DNA of 64,000 nt from Deltaproteobacteria bacterium (GCA_020060215.1 JAGVAP010000079.1:1-64000), one strand, 5' to 3'; positions 49,164 to 58,150 are shown, counted from the first letter of the stretch. Program-made: numbers and translations. The notes: generated from the sequence alone by a model not told the origin.

Positions 49164-50054
49164 TCAGGCCGCCTTCTGCCTCCCTTTGCCCTTCATGCAG
49201 AGCGCGTGGCCGAAGAGAGCGGCTCCGACAGCACCGGCAATCTGCGTGTCCCACGTGGTCTTTGCAGGCTTGAGTCCGATCATGGGCATGAGCCGGTCGA
49301 TGACCCCGCGGTTCTTGGCCATGCCGCCGGTGATCGCAAATTCCCGTTCCACCTGGATTCGCTCCACCAGGGAATAGATCCTCTCGGCCATGGCGCGGCA
49401 ATAAGCGGCAAGCACCTCCTCCGTTGTCCACCCTCTGCGCAGAAGTCCTGTTGCCTCCGATTTGGCGTACACCACACAGGTGCTGGAGACGGCGGCAGGC
49501 TCTCTCTCGACCCTGAAGGAGCGGTCGCCTACGTCATTGATCGGGACTCCCAGCAGATCCGAGAAGACCTCCATTCCCCGGCCTGTTCCGGCAGCGCACT
49601 TGTCATTCATCAGGAAGTTGAGCACTTTGCCCTGGTCGTCGCTTCGTATGGCCTTGATATCCTGCCCCCCTACGTCGAGCACGGTGCGCACCTGGGGACC
49701 ATAGATGAAGTTGGCCCCCCGCGCATGACAGGCGATCTCCGTGATGGAGCGGTCCGCGAACGGCACGTTGACCCTCCCGTACCCGGTGCCGATACAGTAG
49801 TCCATCCTTTCCTCCGGCATATCCGTCCTTTCCAGGGCAAAGTTGAGCCCGTTTCGGGCGCTGTTCGGGCTGTCTGAACCGGTGCGCATGTTGCTGTACG
49901 CAAAGATAACCCCATCCGCCATCACTACAGCCTGGGTGCTGACGGACCCTACGTCGATGCCGACGGTGATGTATTTGGCCGTTTTCCAGTCCATATCGGG
50001 GTTCCTCCAATTGGACTCGGTCCACCTCCAGAACTCCTTTTTCTCATCAACCAT
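49164..50054 (-). CDS. BCR-type ATPase subunit (BadF/BcrA/BzdQ-like)
   Basis: This 296-aa ASKHA-fold protein has the ATPase motif VGIDVGSVSTQAVVMADG, DVGGQDIKAI, the cluster loop MNDKCAAGTGRG with a second Cys in SSTCVVYAKSEATG, and a C-terminal FAITGGMAKNRGVIDRLMPM. Two such subunits with a bridging [4Fe-4S] cluster hydrolyse ATP to push an electron to very low potential for benzoyl-CoA reductase or 2-hydroxyacyl-CoA dehydratases. At about 296 aa it lacks the extra N-terminal length of BadF/BcrA (about 437 aa) and is nearer in size to the Azoarcus BzdQ type. Start: ATG 50054 behind GGAGG. The reductase subunits are not in this window. Confidence 0.85.
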   Translation of the reverse strand: MVDEKKEFWRWTESNWRNPDMDWKTAKYITVGIDVGSVSTQAVVMADGVIFAYSNMRTGSDSPNSARNGLNFALERTDMPEERMDYCIGTGYGRVNVPFADRSITEIACHARGANFIYGPQVRTVLDVGGQDIKAIRSDDQGKVLNFLMNDKCAAGTGRGMEVFSDLLGVPINDVGDRSFRVEREPAAVSSTCVVYAKSEATGLLRRGWTTEEVLAAYCRAMAERIYSLVERIQVEREFAITGGMAKNRGVIDRLMPMIGLKPAKTTWDTQIAGAVGAALFGHALCMKGKGRQKAA

Positions 50055-50133
50055 CTTCAAATCCTCCAGTGGAAAACCAATTGGTCTTGACTTGTCGATT
50101 TCGTTTTCTTGCCGGCCCGACTCGGGCGATGCG

Positions 50134-50919
50134 TCAGGAATCCTCGGCAGCGACCAGCGCGGCCCCGACCGCCATTCCGTATTCCGGATGCTCGGGAATG
50201 AGCAACTCCTGCAGGTTCAACTGCCTTCTCATCGCATCCACAAACCCGGGATTGTATCCGACGCCGCCCATCATGACGACCTTCTCGTTCACGCCGATTC
50301 TGCGGATCATGGAGACGATGCGGCTGGCCATGGCATCGTGGATGGACTTGCTGATGTCCTGTTTTTCGGTTTTGGCGTGGATGAGGCCGACCACCTCCGA
50401 CTCCGCAAAGATGGCGCACTGTGCGTTCATGGGGATTTCTTTGTCGGATTCCAATGCAAGAGGCCCTATCTCTTCGAGAGAGATTTCCAAAGCCCTGGCC
50501 ATGGCCTCGATAAAGGCCCCTGCGCCCGCCGCACACTTCTCATTGATGGCGAAATCAACGGCATTCCCGTTCCCGTCGAGTTTGGCCGCCCTTCCCTCCT
50601 CCGCGCCCACATCCGCGACGGTGCCTGCGTTCGGAAAGAAGAAGTGGGCCCCTTTGCCCATGGCCTTGACGTCGCTCACGAGACCGATATTCCTCTGAAG
50701 CGTGGCCTGCACCACGTTCTTGCCCGAGCCGGTCCCGCCAATCGTATCGACCTGGTCGGGCCCAAGCGAAGCATCCTTCAGGGCGCTTTCCCAGGACTCC
50801 AGCACCGCCTTGCCCTGGTCAAAGCCCGTAAGCACCTCCGCTGTTCCAATGATTTTTCCGTCTTGCATAATCACCGTCTTCGTATTCTTCGCGCCGCAGT
50901 CGATTCCTGCACTGATCAT
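50134..50919 (-). CDS. BCR-type ATPase subunit (BadG/BcrD/BzdP-like)
   Basis: The 261-aa partner of the previous protein has the ASKHA motif SAGIDCGAKNTKTVIMQDGK, TVADVGAEEGRAAKLDGNGN, the cluster loop INEKCAAGAGAF and a second Cys in NAQCAIFAESEV, and MMGGVGYNPGFVDAMRRQ. The pair should form the heterodimeric activase that feeds electrons to a reductase. The start at 50919 has a perfect GGAGG. An in-frame start at 51003 would run back to the upstream gene stop and is rejected. Such paired subunits without the BcrB/C-like core are uncommon. Confidence 0.85.
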   Translation of the reverse strand: MISAGIDCGAKNTKTVIMQDGKIIGTAEVLTGFDQGKAVLESWESALKDASLGPDQVDTIGGTGSGKNVVQATLQRNIGLVSDVKAMGKGAHFFFPNAGTVADVGAEEGRAAKLDGNGNAVDFAINEKCAAGAGAFIEAMARALEISLEEIGPLALESDKEIPMNAQCAIFAESEVVGLIHAKTEKQDISKSIHDAMASRIVSMIRRIGVNEKVVMMGGVGYNPGFVDAMRRQLNLQELLIPEHPEYGMAVGAALVAAEDS

Positions 50920-50999
50920 GACTCCACACCTCCTGAATCCGAGCTGTTCTTCAGGGATTCCCCCGTTGAAGGTCCATTCAACAACGGGGGACTGCCTCC

Positions 51000-51785
51000 T
51001 CATTGCCCCTTGTAGAGAGGTTTCCGTTTTTCGAAAAACGCAGCCACGCCCTCCTTCTTGTCTTCACTCGCAAGGGCCAGATTCACGAACGCGGACTCCA
51101 GCACGAGCGCGCTCTCCAGATCCACTTCCGGGCCGTACTTGAGGGCAAGGAGGATCATCTTCACTGCCAGGGGCCCTTTCTCGGCGATTCTCGCCGCAAC
51201 CTTCATGGTCTCTTGGATGAGCGCTCCCTGCGGGATCACCATCGCGGCCAAACCGATCTCCACCGCTTTCTGGGCGTCGATCATGTCGCCGGTGAGCAGA
51301 TACCACAGGGCCCTGCTCTTGCCGATCAGTCTGACGAGCCTCTGCGTTCCACCGTAGCCCGGAATGACGCCCAGCCCGAGTTCCGGCAGGCCGAACTTGG
51401 CCTTTTCGGAGACGATCCTGAGCGAACAAGCCAACGAGACCTCGCAGCCGCCGCCAAGCGCCAATCCATTCACGGCCGCAATGGTCGGGACGCCCAGCGT
51501 CTCGATTTCGCGGTTCATCTGATGACCGATACTCAGGAAGTCGAGCCCGTCCTTCAGAGTGAGCTTCTGGATCTCCCCGATATCCGCCCCTGCGATAAAG
51601 GCCTTCTCCCCGGCGCCGGTGATGACTAAGACCTTCACGCGGTCGTTGCCCTTCACTTCCGCGAGAACGGATCGGATCCCGCGAATGGTTTCCGCATTGA
51701 GGGCGTTCAGAGCCTTGGGGCGGTTGACGGTCAGCAAGCCGATGTTCTCCCGTACCTCGAACTCCACATTGACGTATTCCATCAT
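51000..51785 (-). CDS. Enoyl-CoA hydratase (crotonase family), copy 1
   Basis: The 261-aa protein keeps both catalytic glutamates of true hydratases: GGGCEVSLAC (E144-like) and FGLPELGLG (E164-like), with oxyanion-hole residues in FIAGADIGEI and the GVIPGYGGTQRLVRL segment. It adds water to a 2,3-enoyl-CoA to make a 3-hydroxyacyl-CoA. Two adjacent copies, with different sequences, suggest two distinct substrates in the pathway. Start ATG 51785 (MMEYVNVEF) lies behind GGAAGG. Confidence 0.9.
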   Translation of the reverse strand: MMEYVNVEFEVRENIGLLTVNRPKALNALNAETIRGIRSVLAEVKGNDRVKVLVITGAGEKAFIAGADIGEIQKLTLKDGLDFLSIGHQMNREIETLGVPTIAAVNGLALGGGCEVSLACSLRIVSEKAKFGLPELGLGVIPGYGGTQRLVRLIGKSRALWYLLTGDMIDAQKAVEIGLAAMVIPQGALIQETMKVAARIAEKGPLAVKMILLALKYGPEVDLESALVLESAFVNLALASEDKKEGVAAFFEKRKPLYKGQ

Positions 51786-51843
51786 ACACACCTTCCTTTC
51801 CTGCCGTTCTTCAGGATCTGTGTCCCAGTGGAGGTACCGCCCT

Positions 51844-52626
51844 CTAGGCCCCTTTGAACCGGGCCTTCCGCTTTTCCAGAAACGCGCTCAGCCCTTCCCT
51901 GCTGTCTTCGGATGCGAAACAGGCTCCGAGGTACAGGCTTTCCAGCTTGAGCCCGGTGGCCAGGTCCACCTCGGCTCCCTGGTTCAAGGCCCTCATCGCG
52001 AACTTGATCGCGATGGGACTCTTTTCCGCAACGATTCGAGCCCACTGCTCACATTCCGGCAAGAGCTGATCCGGGGACACAACCTTGTTCACGAGCCCGA
52101 TCCTGAAGGCCTCTTCCGCATCGATGACCTTTCCCAGCAGGACCAACTCCGCTGCGTTGGCCTTTCCGACCAAGCGGGCCAGCCTTTGGGTTCCGCCCCC
52201 GCCTGGAATGATCCCCAGGTTAATTTCGAGCTGCCCGAATTTCGCCCTTGTGGAGGCGATCCTGAAGGTGCAGGCGAGGGCGATTTCCGTTCCGACCCCG
52301 AAGGCATAGCCATTGACCGCAGCGACGGTCGGGATATCGAGGTTCTGCATCCGGAGAATCAGGTCCTGTCTTTTCAGGCTGGTCTCGATTCCACTCAGGA
52401 CGGTCCTCTTGCTGAGTTCATGGATATCGGATCCCGATATGAAGGATTTCTCCCCCGCTCCGGTCAGGATCAGGCACCGGATCTCCGGATCCCTGCCGAT
52501 CTCCTGAAGGGTAGTATCGAGGATCTCCACCATCACACCGTTGAAGGCGTTGTGCACCTCCGGGCGATTGAAAACGATGGTTGCGAAACCGTCCTTTTTA
52601 TGGACAAGGAGCTCTTTCTCCGGCAT
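51844..52626 (-). CDS. Enoyl-CoA hydratase (crotonase family), copy 2
   Basis: This 260-aa paralogue has GVGTEIALAC (E144-like), KFGQLEINLG (E164-like), oxyanion hole in FISGSDIHEL and NLGIIPGGGGTQRLARL, so it should be an active hydratase. It differs from copy 1 around the substrate pocket (YAFGVGTE against LALGGGCE). Start ATG 52626 follows GAAGGAGAAGTG. It lies between the 3-hydroxyacyl-CoA dehydrogenase and hydratase copy 1, a normal beta-oxidation arrangement. Confidence 0.9.
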   Translation of the reverse strand: MPEKELLVHKKDGFATIVFNRPEVHNAFNGVMVEILDTTLQEIGRDPEIRCLILTGAGEKSFISGSDIHELSKRTVLSGIETSLKRQDLILRMQNLDIPTVAAVNGYAFGVGTEIALACTFRIASTRAKFGQLEINLGIIPGGGGTQRLARLVGKANAAELVLLGKVIDAEEAFRIGLVNKVVSPDQLLPECEQWARIVAEKSPIAIKFAMRALNQGAEVDLATGLKLESLYLGACFASEDSREGLSAFLEKRKARFKGA

Positions 52627-52631
52627 CGTGA

Positions 52632-53510
52632 TCACTTCTCCTTCTTCCGATAGTCGTAAAAGCCTCTGCCGGTTTCCCTTCCCGCCATGCCGGCCCTGAC
52701 GATATTCTTCACCCACACCGGCATACAGAACCGATCGCCCAACTCCTGGGCCATGTAGTCGGTCACATGAAGCAGCAAAGGGATCCCATTGAGAAAATCG
52801 AACAGCTCAAAAGGACCCATCGGATGTCCCAGCCCGAGCTTGGCCCCGGTGTCCACATCCTCCACCGTGCCGACCCCCTCGGCGACGATCCGGGCCGCCT
52901 CGCACGCCAGCGCATTCAGCAGTCTGTTGACGATGAAGGCCGGACTGTCCGCGGAGACGATCGGGGTCTTGCCCATCAGCCTGGCCAGGCTCTTGACCTC
53001 CTCCACCGTCTCCTGGGAAGTCAAGGCGCCCCGGACCACTTCGACGAGCTTCATGACCGGCACAGGGTTGAAGAAGTGCATCCCCGCCACCCTAGCCGGC
53101 CTTTTCGTGACCGAAGCGATTTCCGAGACGGAAAGAGATGACGTGTTGGTGAGGAGAAGGGCGTCGCCGGAGCCGACGATCTGATCGATTCTCTTGAAGG
53201 TCTCCTTTTTCAGCTCCATGTCCTCGTAGACCGCCTCGATCACCACGTCGGCGTCTGCAGCAGCCTCGTACTGTCTGGAAAACTTCATCCTCGAGAGAAC
53301 GGAGTCCTTTTCCTCCCTGCTGATCTTCCCCTTTTCCACGAGGGTGGTCAGGTTCTTTTCCACACTCCGCATCCCCTTTTCGATTACCTCCTGGTTCACG
53401 TCGATGCCTTGAACCTTGAATCCGGATTGAGCGAAGGCTTGCGCAATGCTCATCCCCACCTTGCCTACACCGATCAGTCTCAAATTCAATTCCTTGGAAA
53501 TAGTCGTCAT
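52632..53510 (-). CDS. 3-hydroxyacyl-CoA dehydrogenase
   Basis: The 292-aa enzyme has the NAD-binding GVGKVGMSIAQAFAQSGFKV (GxGxxG), the catalytic region GMHFFNPVPVMKLVEVVRG (His and Glu) and the C-terminal GHPMGPFELFDFLNGIPLLL helix region. It oxidises the L-3-hydroxyacyl-CoA made by the hydratases to the 3-oxoacyl-CoA. The Bbs toluene pathway uses SDR-type dehydrogenases at this step; this operon uses the HBD type instead. Start: ATG 53510 behind AGGAGAC. Confidence 0.9.
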   Translation of the reverse strand: MTTISKELNLRLIGVGKVGMSIAQAFAQSGFKVQGIDVNQEVIEKGMRSVEKNLTTLVEKGKISREEKDSVLSRMKFSRQYEAAADADVVIEAVYEDMELKKETFKRIDQIVGSGDALLLTNTSSLSVSEIASVTKRPARVAGMHFFNPVPVMKLVEVVRGALTSQETVEEVKSLARLMGKTPIVSADSPAFIVNRLLNALACEAARIVAEGVGTVEDVDTGAKLGLGHPMGPFELFDFLNGIPLLLHVTDYMAQELGDRFCMPVWVKNIVRAGMAGRETGRGFYDYRKKEK

Positions 53511-53573
53511 GTGTCTCCTCCCTGTGGTGATCTCTCGACGAAAGGATCCCCGGAGCACTGCACGAGGGGTCCC

Positions 53574-54752
53574 TCAGATGACTCCACTCCTTCTCAAATC
53601 CTCCACCTGGCCCGGTTGGTACCCGAGAGCGGCAAGGACATCGTCCGTGTCCTGGCCGAAATAGGGAGCAGGCCTTCTCTTCTCTTCAAGGGCTTCCCCG
53701 AAATGGGCGGGAAAACCCAATTGGACGGTATCCCCTCGATCAGGATCAGGCATGACTGTGATCATCCCCCTTTCCCTCAGGTGTGCATCCCGGAATACCT
53801 CCTCCGGTCTCAGCACCGGCGAAAAGCAGACATCCTCTTCTCCCAAGATCGCGATCCACTCCTCCTGGGTTTTGGATGCGAAAAGGCGGATGAGGTCATC
53901 GGTCGCGACAGTCCCTTCCTCGTACGGGAGGAGATGGTTCTGGATCCATTCTTGCTTTCCGACCGCTTTACAGAAATGGATCCAGAATTTCCGCTCCAAA
54001 GCCCCCAGCGCCACGAACTTCCCGTCGGAGGTCCTGTAGATGTTGTAACAGAGGTTGCCCCCGCGCAGATCGTGAGGCCGGGCCTTGCGCCCCATACTTC
54101 GGGATACCGTATCCGCCAGGTTCAGGAGATTCAGGGAGGTCATGATATCGGTCTGAGCCGTATCGATATACTGCCCCTTCCCGCTCTGTTGTCGCCCATG
54201 GAGCGCAGCGATGATGAGCAGGGCCGTAAAGACCCCGCCACCAGCCATGTCCCCGAACGGGATTCCCGGGATGACCGGTCTGCCTGTGTGCTCACCCGTG
54301 GAGGCCAGGATACCGGAGTAGGACAGGTAGTTGATATCGTGCCCGGCCTTGTTCGCGTAGGGCCCTGTCTGCCCATATCCCGTGGCTGAGCAGTAGATGA
54401 TCCGCGGATTGACCTTGACGATCTCCCGGTAATCCAGCCCCAGCCGCTCCATGACCCCCGGCCGATAGCTCTCGACGACCACATCATGGAGCCCGGCCAG
54501 TCTCATGAATATTTCCCTTCCCCTCTCGTCCTTTAAATTCAGTTTCATGCTTCTTTTGTTCCGGTTGGCCATGACGAACGCGGTGCTTTCATAGCTCCGC
54601 TCACTGTCGCCCCACCTGCCGTAGTCCCCTTCCCGGGGCTCTTCGATCTTGAGCACTTCGGCCCCGAGGTCGCCCAGCAGCATGGTGCAGTACTGGTAGG
54701 GCAGAAGCCTCGTGCAGTCGAGGACCCGGACCTGATCAAGGGGCTTGTACAT
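53574..54752 (-). CDS. Class III (CaiB/BaiF) CoA transferase
   Basis: The 392-aa protein starts MYKPLDQVRVLDCTRLLPYQ and has the family pattern GDLGAEVLKIEEPREGDYGR, NRNKRSMKLNLKDERGREIF and IPGIPFGDMAGGGVFTALLI, whose Asp is the likely catalytic residue. It would exchange CoA between a donor (for example succinyl-CoA) and the pathway acid. The toluene pathway uses a two-subunit BbsEF; here a single subunit is seen. Start: ATG 54752, after GGGAGA. Confidence 0.85.
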   Translation of the reverse strand: MYKPLDQVRVLDCTRLLPYQYCTMLLGDLGAEVLKIEEPREGDYGRWGDSERSYESTAFVMANRNKRSMKLNLKDERGREIFMRLAGLHDVVVESYRPGVMERLGLDYREIVKVNPRIIYCSATGYGQTGPYANKAGHDINYLSYSGILASTGEHTGRPVIPGIPFGDMAGGGVFTALLIIAALHGRQQSGKGQYIDTAQTDIMTSLNLLNLADTVSRSMGRKARPHDLRGGNLCYNIYRTSDGKFVALGALERKFWIHFCKAVGKQEWIQNHLLPYEEGTVATDDLIRLFASKTQEEWIAILGEEDVCFSPVLRPEEVFRDAHLRERGMITVMPDPDRGDTVQLGFPAHFGEALEEKRRPAPYFGQDTDDVLAALGYQPGQVEDLRRSGVI

Positions 54753-54791
54753 GTGAAGAATCTCCCAAATGCACGCGAGTGGACTGAGGGG

Positions 54792-55955
54792 TTAACGGTT
54801 GGCCTTCCGGTACCCCAGCGCGTCCGTCGCAATGATCATCTTCAATATGTTGGCTGAGCCTTCGAGCACCTGGTTCACCTTGGCATCCCTCAGCAGTCTT
54901 TCCACCGGGTATTCCTGTGAGTATCCATAGGCGCCCAGGACCCTGAGCGCGCCGTCCGCCACCCTCGAGGCCACATCGCACGAATAATACTTGGCCATGC
55001 ACGTCTGGAGCGTGTTGTGAATGTCTCCCGCATCCTTCTGGGCGGCACACCGGTAAACGAGAAGTCGGGCCGCTTCCGTCTCGACGATCATGCGGGCCAG
55101 TTCCTCCTGGACCATCTGGAACTTGCCGATGGGCTCTCCAAACTGCTCACGCTCTTTCGCGTACTTGACGGACTCATCCACCAGTGCCTGGCTCATCCCC
55201 AGCGCTCCCGCGGCGGCGGACAGCCGGGTATTGTCCAACCCCCCCATGGCGCATTCAAAACCCTTTCCCTCCACCCCTCCCAGCAGATCGCTCTCCGGCA
55301 CGACCACGTCATCAAAGAAGATTTCCCCCGTGGGACAGGCGTGCCACCCCATCTTTTCTGCAGTCGGACCGATCGTCACTCCCTGCGCGTGCATATCCAC
55401 GATGAAGGCCGAAATGCCCCGGTGCTTTTTGGACGGATCCGTGTAGGCGTAGATCATCCCGAGATCGGCAACCTGGGCATAGGTGATCCAGGTCTTTGAA
55501 CCATTCAGGAGGTACCGATTTCCCTTCTTCACCGCTCTCGTTTTCATCGCGGCCACATCCGTCCCCGCATTGGGCTCGGTGATGCCGATGCAGCCAAGGA
55601 GCTCAGAACTGACCAGCATGGGGATATACTTCCTCTTCTGCTCCTCGGTTCCGTATTGAAAGATCTCCCGTGCCGTTCCCATGGTCTGCATATTGAAGGG
55701 GGCCCGCAACGCTCCTCCGGTCTTCGCGATTTCCTCGGTCACCACGGCGTGGGCAAGGAAACCCAGGCCGGATCCTCCGAATTCCTCCGGCAGGGGACAC
55801 CCGAAGAATCCCAGCTGGCCCATTTCCTTGACGAGCTCCTGCTGAAACGTATGCGTCTGGTCATCGCGAGCCATTCGGGGCATGATCTTGTTCTGCACGA
55901 ACCTGCGCGCCGTCTCCCGGATCGCCCTGATCTCTTCGCTCAGTTCGAAGTCCAT
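54792..55955 (-). CDS. Acyl-CoA dehydrogenase, second type (EGSANI motif)
   Basis: The 387-aa flavoprotein has GCIGITEPNAGTDVAAMKTR, GSKTWITYAQVADLGMIYAY, EREQFGEPIGKFQMVQEELA and a C-terminal VNQVLEGSANILKMIIATDALG. The E in LEGSANI is the expected catalytic base region. The EGSANI variant differs from the EGTSEI of the other copy and points to a dicarboxyl-, aryl- or branched-acyl substrate type, though not to a specific one. It is the first gene after the regulator, with a regulator operator at 56021-56032 just upstream. Start: ATG 55955, behind AGGAG. Confidence 0.9.
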   Translation of the reverse strand: MDFELSEEIRAIRETARRFVQNKIMPRMARDDQTHTFQQELVKEMGQLGFFGCPLPEEFGGSGLGFLAHAVVTEEIAKTGGALRAPFNMQTMGTAREIFQYGTEEQKRKYIPMLVSSELLGCIGITEPNAGTDVAAMKTRAVKKGNRYLLNGSKTWITYAQVADLGMIYAYTDPSKKHRGISAFIVDMHAQGVTIGPTAEKMGWHACPTGEIFFDDVVVPESDLLGGVEGKGFECAMGGLDNTRLSAAAGALGMSQALVDESVKYAKEREQFGEPIGKFQMVQEELARMIVETEAARLLVYRCAAQKDAGDIHNTLQTCMAKYYSCDVASRVADGALRVLGAYGYSQEYPVERLLRDAKVNQVLEGSANILKMIIATDALGYRKANR

Positions 55956-56020
55956 CTCCTCTTCTCCTTCCTGTCCGGTTCGGATGGCGGGGAATGTCCC
56001 AGGCGGACATACCAATGTTT

Positions 56021-56032
56021 ACGATCGTTCGT
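56021..56032. promoter_or_regulatory. TetR operator C (ACGATCGTTCGT)
   Basis: A partly palindromic copy of the operator motif ACGAnnnTTCGT, followed by TAAC. It lies between the regulator gene and the acyl-CoA dehydrogenase gene and probably controls the leftward beta-oxidation operon. Confidence 0.7.
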
Positions 56033-56070
56033 TAACGTCCAAGTCAAAAAAAAATCGTCCGCTGCCCCTC

Positions 56071-56661
56071 TCAGGCCGGACGCCCCCCCTTGCCGAACAT
56101 CCCGCTGAAAAAGAGCCGGATGATCTGCTCGGCAACTTCCTCGATTTGCAGCTCCCGATTCTCCTTGAACCAGCGGTATGCCCAATTCATCATGGCAAAA
56201 ATGCTGAAGGTAACGAGAGCCGGACTGTAATCACCGAGCAACCCCCTTTTCTCTATTTCACGGATCCTGTCATAGTAGATCCGGTAAATCTCCCGATGCT
56301 GACGGAGAGACTCCTTCTTCAGCTTGGGGGGAAGCTGGTACTGCTCTTCCATGTAGATCTTGATCTGTTTCCTCTTCTCTTTAATGAGGCAGACCTGTCT
56401 GTAGATCATCTCCCTCAGGGCCTCGACGGGATCGTCCTTGCTTTTGACGGCCGCCTTCAATTCCCGCAGAAGGGTTGACCCGATCTCCTCGATGATGCTA
56501 TACAGGATTTCATCCTTGTTTTTGAAGTGGATATAGACGGTGGAGTTTGTGACGCCGACCGCGTTCACGATATCCCGGATCGAAGCCTTTACAAACCCAC
56601 CCTCGTAGAAAAGATCGGTCGCCTTTTCCAAAATCCTGTTCTTTGTATTGTTTCTCCTCAT
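56071..56661 (-). CDS. TetR-family regulator of the catabolic operons
   Basis: This 196-aa protein has the TetR N-terminal helix-turn-helix: ILEKATDLFYEGGFVKASIR followed by DIVNAVGVTNSTVYIHFKNK and DEILYSIIEEIG. The C-terminal ligand domain contains YDRIREIEKRGLLGDYSPAL and NWAYRWFKENRELQIEEVAE, as in FadR/PsrA-like regulators that sense acyl-CoA. It is likely a repressor relieved by a pathway intermediate. Start ATG 56661 (MRRNNTKNRI); an upstream in-frame ATG at 56733 would place the operator inside the gene. Its own promoter carries operator A, so it is autoregulated. Confidence 0.88.
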   Translation of the reverse strand: MRRNNTKNRILEKATDLFYEGGFVKASIRDIVNAVGVTNSTVYIHFKNKDEILYSIIEEIGSTLLRELKAAVKSKDDPVEALREMIYRQVCLIKEKRKQIKIYMEEQYQLPPKLKKESLRQHREIYRIYYDRIREIEKRGLLGDYSPALVTFSIFAMMNWAYRWFKENRELQIEEVAEQIIRLFFSGMFGKGGRPA

Positions 56662-56693
56662 CAATTTCCGCCCTGCCCCGAAGAACAAAAAAT

Positions 56694-56705
56694 ACGAATG
56701 TTCGT
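56694..56705. promoter_or_regulatory. TetR operator A (ACGAATGTTCGT)
   Basis: Perfect match to ACGAnnnTTCGT, flanked by TAT/TTATA, 33 bp upstream of the regulator start. Suggests autoregulation. Confidence 0.75.
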
Positions 56706-56779
56706 TTATATCCTGGTCCCTCTTCTTTGTCAAGCGATAATCTGAAAAAAGGTTGATCCCCGGACCACGATTATTTCTC

Positions 56780-56822
56780 TTGATTCCTGGCTGTTGAAGT
56801 GCTATAGAAAACGAACATTCGT
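56780..56822 (+). promoter_or_regulatory. Thiolase promoter with TetR operator B
   Basis: TTGATT (56780-56785), a 17-bp spacer and TATAGA (56803-56808) form a good sigma-70-type promoter. The operator ACGAACATTCGT (56811-56822) lies at the expected start of transcription, so binding there would block initiation. The thiolase gene starts about 125 bp downstream. Confidence 0.75.
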
Positions 56823-56947
56823 TTTTATCCGTCAGTTCGGCCGGAGGGAAGAACGACTCCTTCCGTGCCGGTCGGTGGGCATACTCCTTTAACGAACAGA
56901 TTTCTGATCACGTTCTGTGCAGTACGAGGCAAGGAGGTTTGGATACG

Positions 56948-58135
56948 ATGGGAAGCAAGGTGAATGCGTGTGCGGTGGGGGGAGGTCAGTGCCAGTTTGG
57001 AGTCAGGGAGGCGAGCTACATCGATATGGTGCAGGAGGCGGGAAAGGCCTGCCTCGACGATCTGCCTGGATTGAAGCCGGTGGACATCGACGGCTTGCTC
57101 TTCGCTTCCACCTACGTCGGAAGGAATTCGTGCCAGGTGAATCCGGCTCCTGTGGTGGCGGAAAGACTGGGGCTCACGCCGACCTCGATCTGTGCAAGGG
57201 TCGATGTTCTGTGTGCCGGGGGGAGCACGGGAATCCTGTTGGCGCAGGGGCTGGTCGAGAGCGGTATGGCCGAGGTGGTCCTGGTGGTCGGGAGCGAGAA
57301 GCTCTACACCCCTGAGAAATGGCAGGTCCAGTACGGAGAGATCGCGGCCCCGGACCATGACTGGGACGGTCCCCAGGGGATCGGCCCGCCCCCGCTCTGG
57401 TTTGCCATGCAGGCGAAGGACCACATGAAGCACTATGGAACCACGAGAGAGCAGATTTCAGAGGTCTCGGTGATCAACTACCAGTACGGCCTCAGCAACC
57501 CGAAAGGCCATTTCCAGAAGGAGCTGACGCTGGGGGAGGTGATGGAGGCCAGGGAAATAGCAGCCCCCCTGGGCCTGTATGACTGCTGCCCCCTCACGGA
57601 CGGAGCTGCCGCTATCCTCATCGCCAGCGAAGAACGGGCGAAGGACATGGCACAGCGGCCGCCCGTTTACCTCCGCGGCGGAGCGCAGGTATCCCTTCAC
57701 TGCCTCACGGCCAACTGGCCGGGCGAGCATCTCGGGGACTGGCCCCATTTGCGTCTCGCCGCCAAGAAGGCATTCGACCGCTCGGGGCTGCGACCGCATG
57801 ATTTTCACGTAGGCCAGGTCCATGATTGCTTCAGCATCTCCCAGGTGATTGAGGTGGAGGAGCTGGGTTTCTGCAAGAAAGGCGAGGGAGGGCCCTTTAT
57901 CGCATCCGGGGAAACCCGGCTGAACGGCAGCATCCCCATGAACACGGACGGGGGGCTGCTCTCCTGCGGCCACCCCCTCGGCGCCACCGGCATTCGGCAG
58001 GGCATCGAGATCATGAAGCAGCTCCAGGGGAGAGCGGCAAACCAGGTCGCGCGGGCCCGGTTCGGCTTCACGCACAACCTGAGCGGGGTCAATGTGGAAC
58101 ATACGATCGTCACCTACGGTAGAGAGCCCAAGTAA
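56948..58135 (+). CDS. Thiolase (BbsB-like acyl-CoA acetyltransferase)
   Basis: The 395-aa thiolase has the active-site Cys in ARVDVLCAGGSTGILLAQGL, a later HDCFSISQ and the C-terminal CGHPLGATG block with catalytic His and Cys. Members with this pattern (non-degradative SCP2-like thiolases) work with a separate OB-fold partner, encoded here 15 bp downstream, as in BbsAB of toluene degradation. It should cleave the 3-oxoacyl-CoA. The ATG at 56948 follows AAGGAGG; TTG 56939 is an alternative. Transcribed rightwards from the operator-B promoter. Confidence 0.88.
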   Translation: MGSKVNACAVGGGQCQFGVREASYIDMVQEAGKACLDDLPGLKPVDIDGLLFASTYVGRNSCQVNPAPVVAERLGLTPTSICARVDVLCAGGSTGILLAQGLVESGMAEVVLVVGSEKLYTPEKWQVQYGEIAAPDHDWDGPQGIGPPPLWFAMQAKDHMKHYGTTREQISEVSVINYQYGLSNPKGHFQKELTLGEVMEAREIAAPLGLYDCCPLTDGAAAILIASEERAKDMAQRPPVYLRGGAQVSLHCLTANWPGEHLGDWPHLRLAAKKAFDRSGLRPHDFHVGQVHDCFSISQVIEVEELGFCKKGEGGPFIASGETRLNGSIPMNTDGGLLSCGHPLGATGIRQGIEIMKQLQGRAANQVARARFGFTHNLSGVNVEHTIVTYGREPK

Positions 58136-58150
58136 CGGAGGAAGAGCGCA

